Source: Monilinia fructicola
Taxonomy: Eukaryota > Ascomycota > Leotiomycetes > Helotiales > Sclerotiniaceae
DNA: 64,000 nt
Assembly: GCA_008692225.1 (NCBI GenBank)
Contig: VICG01000004.1
Coordinates: 2,771,001-2,835,000 of the forward strand
Reading direction: 5' to 3'
Shown: positions 35,629 through 47,275 of the stretch, in pieces
Position numbering within the stretch: the first letter of the stretch is position 1
Layout of the letters: every line of letters starts with the position of its first letter
Translations under genes and position numbers: made by a program
Notes under the pieces: model-generated
What the model was told of the DNA's origin: nothing
Databases searched by the model: none
The model's input: only the letters and a program-made list of their open reading frames with translations

Positions 35629-37726
35629 GAGGTGCTTTATGTTGGAATGATTTATCGACATGTCTGCGAATGTTAATCTCGATCGGTTATGATTTATAAA
35701 TAGGGGTTGGGAAAGGAGTTTTGTTTTCGGAGGCTTCGGAGATATTGAAGAAGCATTGGAAATTTGGCGTATCTGGGCACCAACATAATAAGCATAGCAG
35801 AGGTTGAATATATGGTGATATTTGGATGATTTGGTTTGATTTGGCGATGCACTCCACTGAATACAAGCCTCGGGTGGTACGAATACAGTTGATTCGTTCT
35901 TTCGAGGAGCAATCTATGTCATTATCTGTCAATGTCTGGTTATCATGCTATTCTTCCATCGTCTCGATGTTCATTTGGTCCAAGTTTGCCATGAACTTGT
36001 GATATTTGCATCATACACAAGGAGGCCAGTGCCTTCAAAAACATTAGCACACCAAGGTTCATAGATATCGACGTTGCAGATACACCAAATCCATAAATAT
36101 TAATGATTACATGGAGCTTACCATCATATCATTAACAAAGAGCAAAACCTAGATTATCATCCCACAACACGGCTCCTACAAATATCTTCCAGCGTCCATG
36201 ATGCCTTAAGATGAACATGGAGTCACGTCTAAGTGAGCATGACACTTCCCACAATTATTCAATCTACAATACACCAACATAAGATAACTTTATGGACTTA
36301 CACTTCTCAACCACCAGTATAACTAAGAGTTGTTATCCATCTCATCGATTTTTGAAATCATTCACGTTTGAATCTTGATCAGCTGTTCCCTATATTGGAA
36401 TAAACACATCTCTATACTGTTCTCTTCCTTCAATTCTGAATTTGAGTACTACACTCGGAGAGTTAAGATCATAAATCTTCAATCGCTGTGGCTGTATAAC
36501 TAACTGATTTTGGGACAGAATAGATGATAACGAGTCAGTTTAATTTTGTGATTGCATGGGATTCGGTGAATGGCCAATCGGATCTACCGCTGCAAAGGAA
36601 CAGTGTTCCTATATCGTCTGCGCATGCGGAGAGAAATTGTCTTCTATCTGTAAGGGATTGGTGATTTCAAAATGAGATTGATGGCGTCGGATGGCTTGTT
36701 TGGTTACAGCCAAGCATGACATCTTGTCCTTCGTCTCCTCGAGTATGGTAACGGCAGGATGTGACGATGTATCTCACTACAAGCGACGAAGCAAGCAGGC
36801 TGTATGCTCTATCCTACACATTCTAGCATATGACCCAGTCGGCAGCCGCAGCCCCCCGGTTCCCAGTACGCACATCCATCCTTCCCCACCACGATACCAA
36901 CCAACGAATAAACACCAGACTGCGAAGTAGAATATCCGAGCATCCACCAGACTGCGAAGTAGAATGTCCGAGCATCCTCCTCACTCACGAGGTTTGGGCA
37001 CGACATTCATCACTCAACCAGAGTCAGGATTTCTACAACACATCAAGGAACCGGATATATACGAGCTCTTGTTGCGGTGTTGCTGTGTGGTTACATACAC
37101 TAGATGCCGGGTACTGCATTGGGAGTACGAAATGCAAAGTACTTCACTTATCTGCACCTTCGTCCTTCGGGTTGGGTAAAAAGTGAAGAGTTTATGGTGG
37201 GACGGATGGATGGATGGATGGATGGATCGAGGTTCGATTCCTGTGTTTTTGGTGGGTGATTGAGTGATGGAGTCGATGGAGTTCGACGGGTGGATAGATA
37301 CGTAGGCGAACGAGTAGTTAGAGCTTGGTCTTTGAAGAGTGCATCATCGTCTACAGACAGATTCGCGTATTGGTATCGAGGACCTGAGCGAGATGGGCCC
37401 TTTTTGTATATAGCTATCTATGGGGATACGTAAGGATCGGTATGTATGTATAAAGTATATGGACAATGGGGATTTACGAGCATGGTCGTTCACGAAGAGA
37501 CGAAGCAGATATAATTAATTACATGGAAGATTTGACCTATTCAATCATTTATCTCAGTAATTGATAACATGCATTTCGCGCGCGAAGCTATTGACTGACT
37601 TGAGTTTTAATGAAGGCTACGTGGGTGGATAATCAATACAAGGACTAATGGCATATGCTCATGCAGATAAAGATGGCATTGATGATTCCGCTTAGCCATA
37701 TGTCTTCGAATCACGCGTAAAGCTTC
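35629..37726. other. intergenic, no recognised gene
   Basis: Short ORFs only. It holds a tandem duplication of about 33 bp at 36913-36978 (two copies differing at one base) and a (GGAT)n run at 37199-37225. The 3' UTRs of the flanking convergent genes (35089 + and 37727 -) must lie here. Confidence 0.45.
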
Positions 37727-40619
37727 CTAAACCCTCCTCATTCTAGGACCGCTAGGTAACCCAACACCAGACCTCGGGCCCCCAGGTAATCCCATTCCCG
37801 CCCGCGGTGCAGGAGGTAATCCGCCACCTCTTGGTCCTCCGGGCAAACCACCTTTAATCGAAGGTCTCGGGCCCAGCTGTCTAGCCGGTTGCATGAACTG
37901 GGGATCGGGTGACCGAGCCGCAGCCGCAGCCGGAAGCGGCATTCCCGATTTCTGTGCTGCCATGCCCGCAAATGCCAAACGGATCTTCTCTTCTGCCTTG
38001 GCCATCTCCTCCTCCTTCGTCAAAGGTCTCTCGTCATCATCTGCCTCGGCAAAGAACTCATCAGCTTGTTGTTGTCGCTGTAGCCTGATGGCTTCCTCCT
38101 TTTCCCTATCCATCTCGGCCTCTTGAAGTTCTTGTTGCTTTCTCATCATCTCTCGCTCTTCACGCTCTATCATGTCAATCCTTTCCATTTCCTTTTGAGC
38201 ATCGAATCTTTGCTGTTCCGCAATTTGCTCTTGTTCTTGTCTCCTTCTCATCATTTCCCTCTCCCTTCCATCTCTTTGACGTTGTCTTTCGGCACGTTCC
38301 TCGTACGCTCTCCTTTCCTCTTCCTCTTCCTCCATCTCTAATCGTTCCTGCTCATCCCTTTCTGCCCTTAATCGTTCTTCTTCGCGCATTTGCTCTTCCA
38401 TCCTTTCGGCCCTCTCCATCGCTTCTCTTTCTCTAGCTGCGTCACGTCGTCTGGCTTCTTCGGCGTATATTCTCTCTCTTCTATGCGCTGCTGTTCTTCT
38501 AATTCCTCTTCGCGCAATTGTTCTTCATATGCTAACCTCTCCTCCTCTTCCAAACGTTCCTCTTCTTCTAAACGTTCAATTTCTGCCAATCTTTCTTCCT
38601 CTTCATACTTTCTAGCGGCCTCTTCGGCAGCTAAGCGCTCTTCTTCTTCCAACCTCTCCCTTTCAGCTTGCCTTTTAATCGCCGCAATCCTTTGTTCTTC
38701 CTCATACCTTTCAGCTGCGACTTGCCTTTCAATTTCCGCCAATCTTTCCTCTTCCTTCCTCTTCTTGGCTGCTTCTTGGGCTATCCGCTCCTGTTCCTTC
38801 TCAAATGCTTTGATCTGTGCCGTCAATCTCTCAGCTTCCTCTTGCGCTTCCCGTTCTTCCGCCTCCCTCTTTTCCCTCTTGATTCTTGCCTGCCTCTCAA
38901 TTTCCTCCCTTTCCTTCCTCAACCTCTCCTCTTCGGCTTCTCTTTCAACCCGTAGCCTCTCTTGTTCTTCATAGAACGCCTTCATTTCTTCCGCCTCTCT
39001 CGCAATCCTCTCATCCTCTTCCAGCATTTTTTGAAAACTTTCCTCCATAATCATTCTCTTCTCCTCCATTTCCTCTTTCTCGGCCAGTATCTGTTCTGCT
39101 TGCCGCTCGTATTGTAGTAATTTTCGTTCAGCCTCAGCTTCAATAGCTTGTTCGGCAACTTGTACAAAGCGAGGTGACGTTGCAAGTTTCACCATTTCTT
39201 TGAATGAACGTTTGGGACGGAGGCGAAATTGTGGTGGAATGGGACTCAGTTGTCCATTTATCATTGGAGAACGGGGAATCGTTGTAACAGTCTGATTACT
39301 TGGAGGAAATGGGCTCAGTTGATTCCCTGAAGTGCTCAGCTTTTTAATCACTATCGGCGCAGGAATATTTGAAGTTGCTTTAGAGACCTCCGATGCCATA
39401 ACTGGAAACTTCGATCTTGCTTGTGAGACCTTTTGCGTTGGTTCAGAGGGCTTTGGTATTGCCTTGGAGGTTTCGGGTATTGCTTTGGGGATTTTTGAAG
39501 CCGGTGTAAGAACCTCAGTAGCCACCTCAGGCCCTTTACTTGTTGTTGATATTCCCGAGTTCTTAACCTCGTTTTCCTGACCCTCTATTGTCTGTTGCCC
39601 CGGTTCCATGGAATATAATCCGGCCATAATATCATCCAGTGCTGAAATTGAAGCATTTGGTTTTCTTTGATTCTTTGACTTTCCCAACGCAGGTTTTTCA
39701 ACTGCCTTTTCATTCTCGACAGATTTTGGAGTGATAGGAGTGGACGTAAAGTCAGCTCCAAAATCAGCCATAAGATCATCCAATGCTGATATCGAAGCAT
39801 TAGCTTTACCACGAGTAGAACTTCGTTTTGTCGAGGATTTTACTCTGTTGAAGGATGAGCGTGCTGAAGCAGATATTTCCGGACTTGTTGGTTTTGGCTT
39901 TTCGGGTATCTGTTGCGGAAAGTATTCTGTGGCGGTTAATTGGATTGACTTCGGGGTTGTTGTGACTCTAAAGATTGTGAAGGCTGAGTAGGTTCTGTTA
40001 CTCGGACAGGTTCTACTGGAAGCTCCTTTGGCTGTGCAGACTTTATGGACTGGGAATTTTGCGCTTGAACAATACCTTGAAGCTTTTCTTGAGGCTGAAC
40101 AGACTCCAAAGGTTGAGGTCGTTGAACTGTTTGGTTGTTTTCTGGCGAATTAGACCTTGACTGGATCGCAGCAGCTTTCCTCTCCGCCATCAATCTTTCA
40201 ATCTTGCTCATTTCTGGTGCCACTTCAACCTGTATTTCCTTCACTTCTCCCAAAGGAGTGACCACCTCGCCTTTATCTTCCACTATTTTCTCATCGATCT
40301 TCTCTTCCTTGGGAGTGCCGAATCCAAACATTTTTGCCATCCTTGCACCCCTACTATTCGATCTCAAAGTTGGCGTTCTTGTAATTGAAGGTGTACCCAT
40401 CCCCAAATTACCTACATTACCTAACTTCTCATCGAAACGTTTTTTCACATCCTCACCTGGATTTGGTGCTGGGCTATCCTTTTCCAGGATCAAAGGCTCA
40501 ATAGTCTTGACATCTGTTCCGGTGTCCAGTGGAGCGATAGTTGTAATTGTTGGCTCATTTTCTTTATCTCCAGGGTTCTTCTTGACATAGGAGGAAAAGT
40601 AGGCCCCCCAAGTTGCCAT
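37727..40619 (-). CDS. large charged coiled-coil protein of unknown function, frame-shifted as read
   Basis: Starts at 40619 (MATWGAYFSSYVKKNPG) and ends in a Gly/Pro/Arg-rich tail (LPGGPRSGVGLPSGPRMRRV). Order: about 225 residues of Pro/Ser/Gln-rich sequence; a middle part in which ASISALDDLMADFGADF and ASISALDDIMAGLYS repeat a short motif; a long Ser/Pro-rich stretch; then about 400 residues of Glu/Arg/Gln-rich heptad-like sequence (EEERLAEIERLEEEERLEEE) predicted to form a long helix. Two breaks need correction: one missing base near 39936-39942 and a 1-or-2-base difference in the (GA)n run near 38470-38480. Corrected length is about 964 aa. No catalytic domain seen. A cytoskeletal, trafficking or scaffold role is a guess from composition only. 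Confidence 0.75.
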
Positions 40620-42340
40620 GATATGATTGATTGGTGTCTTTACTATATCAATACGTTTCTGTTTGAATCTATTGAATTATCAGATACGGATCAATACCAG
40701 ATATTCAACAAACTTACTGGTCTGCCTCGATAGTTGGAGTATCGCATTTCATTATTGATTAATTATCATAGCATCAAGCTGTTTGTTGTATGATAGGAAT
40801 ATACCCTCCAATGGTTTCCAGCACCCTTTAGAAAGTCAAATTAAGTGTCCAGAACACAATCACCGCAAACCGAAAGAGAGGACAAGTATAGAAAGAAAAG
40901 AAGGGAAGTTTCTACATGATATGATGGTGAGCTCCATTAGTTAAATGGAAGTAAAAACTTTTGTGGACCAAAACCTGTCACGATTATGATACATGCAACG
41001 TTTGAAAGTTTGGTATGAAATCATCTCCATGATCATTTGGCGGGGTAGATGAAAATGTAGGGAAGTCCATGCGAAAGGGCTTCTAGAATCTGAAGGTAAG
41101 ATCTATACGACGTCGCAACGAAAGAGATTGTTCAAAGGCTCCCGTCATTGATCAAGTATATGTTGGTCTGGAACTTGGAGGTTCACGGTGTTTGTAGTGA
41201 TATCAAATTTGATATTGCTGAGTTCCTCGAGGTCAGCAGATACTTTAGCAACCATCCAAATCAGGTGACTTGAGGACAGAATAGATAAAGTAGAACTAAT
41301 CACAACATTCGCCGCAGTGACACCAGCATCTAGTCTTTAGTCTTTAGTCTTTGGTTTCTAGTCTTTGGTTTCTAGTTTCTGGTTTCTGGTTTCTAGCATT
41401 TAGTATTTAGTATTTATTAGTACCTGGTACCTAGTATCTGGCAGGCGCTTATGCAAGCGGCATCATGTATGGAAGATCCGCCGCAGTAGGCTGCCGAGAG
41501 TTTATGTCCAAACAATCATTGTCAGTGCGATGATTCACAAACACTCTTTTCATCATAAAAGATCTTAATTTCCACCTTTTCGAAACTTCGACTGAGGAAT
41601 AATCCTATGATTGTGGGAGAAGGCTGGCTTCTATGCGAATCTTATACATCCCTTCCAGAACCTCTACCGGTACCTCAAACGGGGATAAGGTTAAGGTTAC
41701 TTGAGTGAAAGGATTTGAGTAAAGGGAATAGGTAAAACCTACCCCGGCGACGAGGAGAGACAAGTGGAACAGCCCCCCCCCCATGAGGATTCAAAAAGTA
41801 ACACCATCTAGGAGAGACAATGTCTTATAATCTCACCGGTCGAGAAGATATAGGGTTTGAGAGCTGCATTGAGGACCGAGTATTCTTTGTTGTTGCTGCC
41901 ATGTCTCGAGAGCCTCATCATGATGTATCAAAGCGATGCACAGTTCGTTATGGATGAAAACCCATCGATCCCATACAAGTAAAGGAAGCGTTCCCTACCA
42001 TTTTCATGGTAAATTTGGCATCTTGACATGTCCAGCTGATTGATATTGATATTGCTATCTGCATTTGCATTTCCAATTCCAATTCTCGAGCGGCTGATAA
42101 AAAAAGAGGTGAGAGATGATAGGTTACGTAATTTATGTAACCTTATTTATCCCAAAAGCTTCATTCTTTTCTACTGGATGTCTAATTTCTGTGTCTTGTA
42201 AACTTTATCTTGATCCCACGATGGTATTAAAAGGATCTTTGTGCCGTCTAGTCGTTCGGAGCATTACACCATCATGCATACCTAGTCAAAACATCGTCTT
42301 TTTCTAGGAAGCGGAGCTTAAAACACTCCGGGTGGTCAAC
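40620..42340. other. intergenic between divergent genes
   Basis: Contains the promoter of the coiled-coil gene (-) and of the first F-box-like paralogue (+). A degenerate (TAGTCTT/TGGTTTC)n minisatellite runs at 41330-41415. No other gene recognised. Confidence 0.5.
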
Positions 42341-43610
42341 ATGAAGGAAATTTTTCTTTCAAGGCCAGTATCAGATCCTTTTCGATTCAATGATCTTCCT
42401 GAGGAAGTCCGACGAAAAATATACACATTGCTTTTGTGCACCGTGGAAGACCCATCAGAAGATGAAATAGACAATAACGGCTGTTACAATCATCCCCTTA
42501 CGAATCACCAAGCTCCAACACGATATTCATCCTCAGGTACTTCGAACCTGTCGAAAGATCAACCATGAAGCAACGTTTACCATGCGAAATACAAATCTAT
42601 TCGTTATGGTGACGGGGCTGATAAGGTTGGACGAACCCAGGAATTGTTTTATCTCCAGGTGCATTCCCATGATTAGAGTCAAGAACGAAAAGCAAGCCAG
42701 GGACTTCAGAAATAGTTGCATAATGACTCATGAGATGAAAGATCCAGGATGTGTTTTCCCAGATGAGCCGTATAGATTCATGCTACTCCACCGTCATCTT
42801 CCAAGACTCTGTGCAGCTCTTGTCGCCAGTGCAATAGGTACAGTTCCTTATCGCGATGAAACTTCAGTACCACATACCATCACCATCCTGGATCTCCAGG
42901 AGGAAGAAATATCCGAGAACTATTCAATATTCCAGGAACTACAACAAAAGCTTGTGGCGCCTTATCGCTCTGAGTTCAAAGGTTTCTCGGGATTCCATCT
43001 GGAAGGCTGCATACGTGAAGACTTGAAGAATGCCGTTATGTCAGAAATTTACCCAGAAGCTGCAACTAAATCACAAGGCTGTCATTCAAGAATTGGAGAA
43101 TATGAAAGCACAAGGAGATGATCATCTCACTCAAGGAGATCATGACAAAGCGAACAGAATTCGGTGTCAAGCTCTGATGAGTTGTCGGCGTATCTTCACA
43201 ACAAGCAAACATCCACCTTCGCTTTCAGTGGGCAAATCAAAATTCATGAACCAAATTATGGATATATATTTCGGTCTTTTGTCAAGCCGTGCTCAACATA
43301 TAATCAACGCAATGCAAAACTCTGGATTGCAACAACGAAAAGCTCTACTTCGCTTTTTCCTACGTATTATTGATGACCCGAAGATATCACATACCAGTGC
43401 AACTTGTCTAAATGGTCACCTCCACAGCAAGAGTTTGCCATGTTTAAATATCGAGAAGCTGTTGCGTGCCGCTTGGCAGGGGACAACAAGGGGGCCTCGA
43501 CGCATTTGAAACGAGCAGAGAGAGCAATCAAGTCTGCTCTTGCTGCCATGCCTAGTCATCCAGAGTTTTTGGCCGAGAAGAAGAGAATTGGAGAATGGGC
43601 AAACAATTAA
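42341..43610 (+). CDS. F-box-like (LPxEIR) protein, paralogue 1, frame-shifted as read
   Basis: N-terminal motif DPFRFNDLPEEVRRKIYTLLL is typical of fungal F-box/2EXR-like proteins; the remainder is an uncharacterised helical region. It parallels the next gene: LRTCRKINHEATFTMRNTNL, FMLLHRHLPRLCAAL, HTITILDL, QQKLVAPYRSEFKGF, MFKYREAVACRLAGD and a C-terminal LAEKKRIGEWA. Three indels break the frame: an extra C at 42508-42509, an extra T at 43048-43050 (restoring SEITQ opposite SEVTL of the paralogue) and a missing C at 43377-43379. After correction it is 422 aa. The alignment with the paralogue places each break independently. Function unknown; a ubiquitin-ligase adaptor role would follow only if the motif is a true F-box. 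Confidence 0.75.
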
Positions 43611-44225
43611 GGGGCTCACAACTCGTCTGAAATTTCTTGTGAAGAATGACTTGTAGACTAGGCGATCTTTGGTTTGGATAAGCATCAATCCAACAAGTTG
43701 AAAATAATGATGTAAGAGCTTAGATCATCGATTTCTCAATCGCGCTTTTGGTTCTGGGAGCATACTGTGCTTGTTGGTTATTACCGTATGTACCGTAACA
43801 CATACACAGGATTGAATATCATTTCCCTGGTGCTCAAACGCTGGCATGGTCGAAGTAGATTTGAGAGTTTTTATTGAACCATTCGACTGTGATTCATAGC
43901 AGTTGAATGACTGACATTAAATTGTAATCTCATTGCAATAGATGACATGGTGATTCACCATGATCTATCGGCTGGTCGATGAAATATATATCTGCCATGG
44001 AGCTAATGCTCAGGCTTGTCTTTCCTGCCTTTCATACAGATTGTTCTCCTTCCCAGCTATTCTTTCTCTACATTTTAACTTTGATATCTCATCATAATCG
44101 AACGTGTTGTGAGATTTACGGAAGCTTGCAGGACTTGTCATTTACGTATCATACAGCAACCTCCCTTCATCAGTAAATTCTCACAACTCCAATAACCAAA
44201 CAAACTATTTCCGTTGCTTTACTCT
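43611..44225. other. spacer between the tandem paralogues
   Basis: Ordinary DNA holding the 3' end of paralogue 1 and the promoter of paralogue 2. I see no other gene and no repeat that would explain the tandem duplication. Confidence 0.5.
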
Positions 44226-45534
44226 ATGTCAACCATGGATCTATCTACTCTCCATCAAGCGGTTGCGGTTAGAAGGCCTTTTAGGTTTCAAGATCTTCCT
44301 GGCGAGATTCGGAACAAGGTGTATAAAATCCTTCTCTGCGCTTTCGACGATCCGACTGCATGGCCAACACATGACCGACCTACTCTCAATCTGCTTCCGA
44401 ACGATATACATACTCAAGTATTGAGGACATGCCGGAAAGTATATCAAGAAGGTATTCGTGTGATGCGAAACACGAATCTTTTCATCTTGTTCAATATGGA
44501 AATCGAAATCGAATCATTTGAAATTACAGAGGCACTGGAATACGTCCCCTTTCTCGTGAAAGATCAATCGCATGTCCAACAATTCAGAGGCTGTGTAATG
44601 ACACACGACATTGTTTACCGTGGAACAACGAGACGACAAGGCCTCACAGCTCGACCGACTATGAGTTTCGTTCTATTGCATCGTCATCTCCATCATCTTT
44701 TCAGAGCTTTTATCTTGTATACGATGGGCTATTGGGGCTCATGATGAAGTCATCTTGCACACGGTAACGCTTCTCGACCTATGTAGGTCACATAATCACG
44801 ATGAAGCACACGCATCGTTCACCAGAAAGATGCAAGAGGAACTTGTCGCTCCATACCGCTCCGGCATGACAGGATTTCCCAATTTCACACTCAAGGGGGC
44901 AATGGAAGAGGAGCTCGAGACCGCAGTGACATCGGAAGTCACTCTCATGCCCGAGTTCTACACCGCGTCCCAGATCAGGCAATTCATCGACGACAAGCGC
45001 AACTTGACACGATGGGGGGTACAGCATTACCAAAAAGCCGAGCTCGACGACGCATGCACGCTCTGGAACCGATGTCTCACCAAGATCAACGCAGACTTCG
45101 CAAGCGCGACCGGAGACCGCCTCCAGAGAAGCGGCGGAGCGGACCTCCTGCACGAGCTGGCAGATCTCTATTCCGCCGTGCTCTCGAGCATCGCGCACGC
45201 CACCAGCGTCCAGATGGAAACGCAGCTCGCGGGACACCCCAGACAGCTGCTCCGCGCCGCCGACGCCGTAGCCTCGGCGTCGCAAGGCCGCACGCGGTGG
45301 CTGGCGAGATTTGCGCATCGCTCGACGTGGCGGCCAACGGCGGCTCAATCGGCCGAGCTGTGCTATCGAGAAGCGCTTTGTGCCCGGCTGTCGAATGAGC
45401 CGCGGTATCTGCCTGTTGCGCGGAACAAGATTGCTGTTGCGGATCGGTTGATGCCGGGTGCTCCGGTGGTGCGGGCGGAGCAGGCGAAGATTGAGCGGGC
45501 GATACGGGAGCTTGCGACCACGGCTGTGTCCTAG
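44226..45534 (+). CDS. F-box-like (LPxEIR) protein, paralogue 2, frame-shifted as read
   Basis: Tandem copy of the preceding gene, same strand, 0.6 kb downstream. Start at 44226 (MSTMDLSTL); ATG 44235 with context ACCATGG is an alternative. Motifs: RPFRFQDLPGEIRNKVYKIL, LRTCRKVYQEGIRVMRNTNL, FVLLHRHLHHLFRAF, HTVTLLDL, QEELVAPYRSGMTGF and CYREALCARLSNEP. One extra G in 44726-44728 breaks the frame; removing it reads TMAIGAHDE opposite SAIG of paralogue 1 and gives 435 aa. From about 44980 the coding strand becomes strongly GC-rich (many GCG/CGC codons), unlike paralogue 1 over the same region. The C-terminal half is helical and Ala/Arg-rich. Function unknown. Confidence 0.78.
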
Positions 45535-47275
45535 CCTAGCGTTGCTGATGGCCAGCGCAGATTACCTGGGGGCTGAAGGATGATGGGGTGCAGCGCTGCT
45601 TCGTTTTCTATTGGGGGTTTGACTTGGCGTTGTTGGGAATACGCGTGCTTCAGGGACCAGGAGCGGTGACGTGGACAAAGGAAGATACAAATTGGGGATG
45701 GACGACTGCGCGAGCTTTCTCACCCAAAAAACCAAAATTAAAAAAAAACAGAGAACCCAGATAAAACGCAAATCAAAAAACCAAAGTCCGCGACCATGCC
45801 GAGAAAATTCACAGGTCCATCCCCCGTGCCCTTACGTCTACGTCTCCGCAAAGGTCTGCAAAATCCAATTCCCACTTCGGTTGTTCTCCTTCCCCTTCCC
45901 CTTCCCATTGCCTCCCTTAATCCCCAATATTCCAAACCCCAAACCCCAAACCCCAATCCCCAATCCCCCGCACCCGCACCCACACCCACCCCAAAACAAA
46001 ACTCCAGCGAGCCTATTCCATCTCCCTTCCCCCCTCCTCCCATTCACCGGCTGATCCCCATCTCAACCCCAATCTCAACCCCAATCTCAACCTCAATCTC
46101 AACTTCCATACACCACACCAAACACAAACACAAACCCAGACCCAACCCCCCAAAAACCATCCAACCAACCCCCCAAACGGACCCTTCCTCCCCCCTTCCT
46201 CCCCCCTCCAAAATCTCACTACACCATCCCCTCCCTTCCCTCCCCCCCAACATCGCCGACTCAAAAATTCTACCCCACAAATCCCGCAGCATCTATCGCC
46301 ATTTCCATCTGAATTTCGCTATGGGGGTTTGTTGTATTGTATTCTATTGTATTCTATTGTACTGTACTGTAATATGTTCCAGTTTAGCTAACGAGTTGTT
46401 TACTGGTGCATATTGATTTTCTATTTGCGTGATTACATCTAGGTAGGTAGGTACTAGGTAGGTAGGTAAAGATGGAATCACTGTAGCGATCAAGAACTCT
46501 CAAGTGCGTTCCTCACACGTCACATTCCATCACATGAAATCACAACATGCAAATTTAGACCCCGATCGATTCATTGAAACATATCATATTATCTCGAGAA
46601 CGTAAACTAAAACTAAAGTCTAGCCTCGTGGTATCTCGGTACTCTAATCCTACGTCGCTCGCTACATCACAAGGTCTAGTTGCCAACTTATCAAATCCCA
46701 ATCGTCCAATTCGTGACTGCTTAAACCTGAATTAGATGCTTGACTTTTGGCCAGAATAGAAAATGGTGGAAGACGCCTTGTGGATCGAGCGTCTGCTGTT
46801 TGTGTGGGTGTGCTGTATTGTATGAACATCGGTGGGTTTGGGGTAATGTGGTAGGTGGCGGGGGATTGATAGCGTATTAGTGTAACATATCTCGGAATCT
46901 CTAAAGAGTCCTGGTGGAAGGAACTCTTAGGTACTGTAATCGTAATGTAAAATGCATCAACTCTCATGCGGTACATGAGGAGAGGGTGGATGGCACAAGG
47001 CAAAGCCAAGGTAAAAATGGTGTGACAGTTTTTGCTAGAATAATTGTCGAAACGATCTGAGGTCCTCTGTGGGTATTGTAAAATCCTGGCAGGAACCTGA
47101 AGCAAAATAGTGGATGAGATAACAAAGAATCGCTAAATTTCAATAGTGTAACGTCGTGTGTCGTAGGCATTGGAATGTGATTGTTTGAAAGTGTCGAGGG
47201 TATTGGGTAATATCGTGGAACAAAGGACCATAAGCTGTGAAAGCAAAAACTTGATCATCCCTTTCTTGAAGCTTT
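45535..47275. other. intergenic, strand-asymmetric tract
   Basis: From 45720 to 46290 the + strand is C/A-rich and very G-poor, with CCCCAAA-like and CTCAACCCCAAT tandem runs; overlapping ORFs on both strands there are repeats of this bias. At 46335-46375 there is a TATTG/TACTG tandem and at 46438-46470 a GTAG tetranucleotide tract. The rest is probably the 3' flank of the gene at 47276. Confidence 0.5.

Noticed and set aside
37228..37241. GGTTCGATTCC, a match to the tRNA B box
   Set aside because: The flanking bases do not form a T-arm stem and no A box, acceptor stem or anticodon arm can be placed upstream.
38390..38974. 194-residue Ser-rich plus-strand ORF
   Set aside because: Antisense shadow of the Glu/Arg-rich coiled-coil region of the minus-strand gene.
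45930..45965. CCCCAAA-type repeats suggestive of telomeric sequence
   Set aside because: The unit is not the fungal CCCTAA repeat and lies inside a gene-bearing region.
45671..46416. Overlapping Pro-rich and Gly-rich ORFs on both strands
   Set aside because: Produced by a G-poor strand with CCCCAAA and CTCAACCCC tandem runs; the reading is equally open in several frames and there are no conserved motifs.
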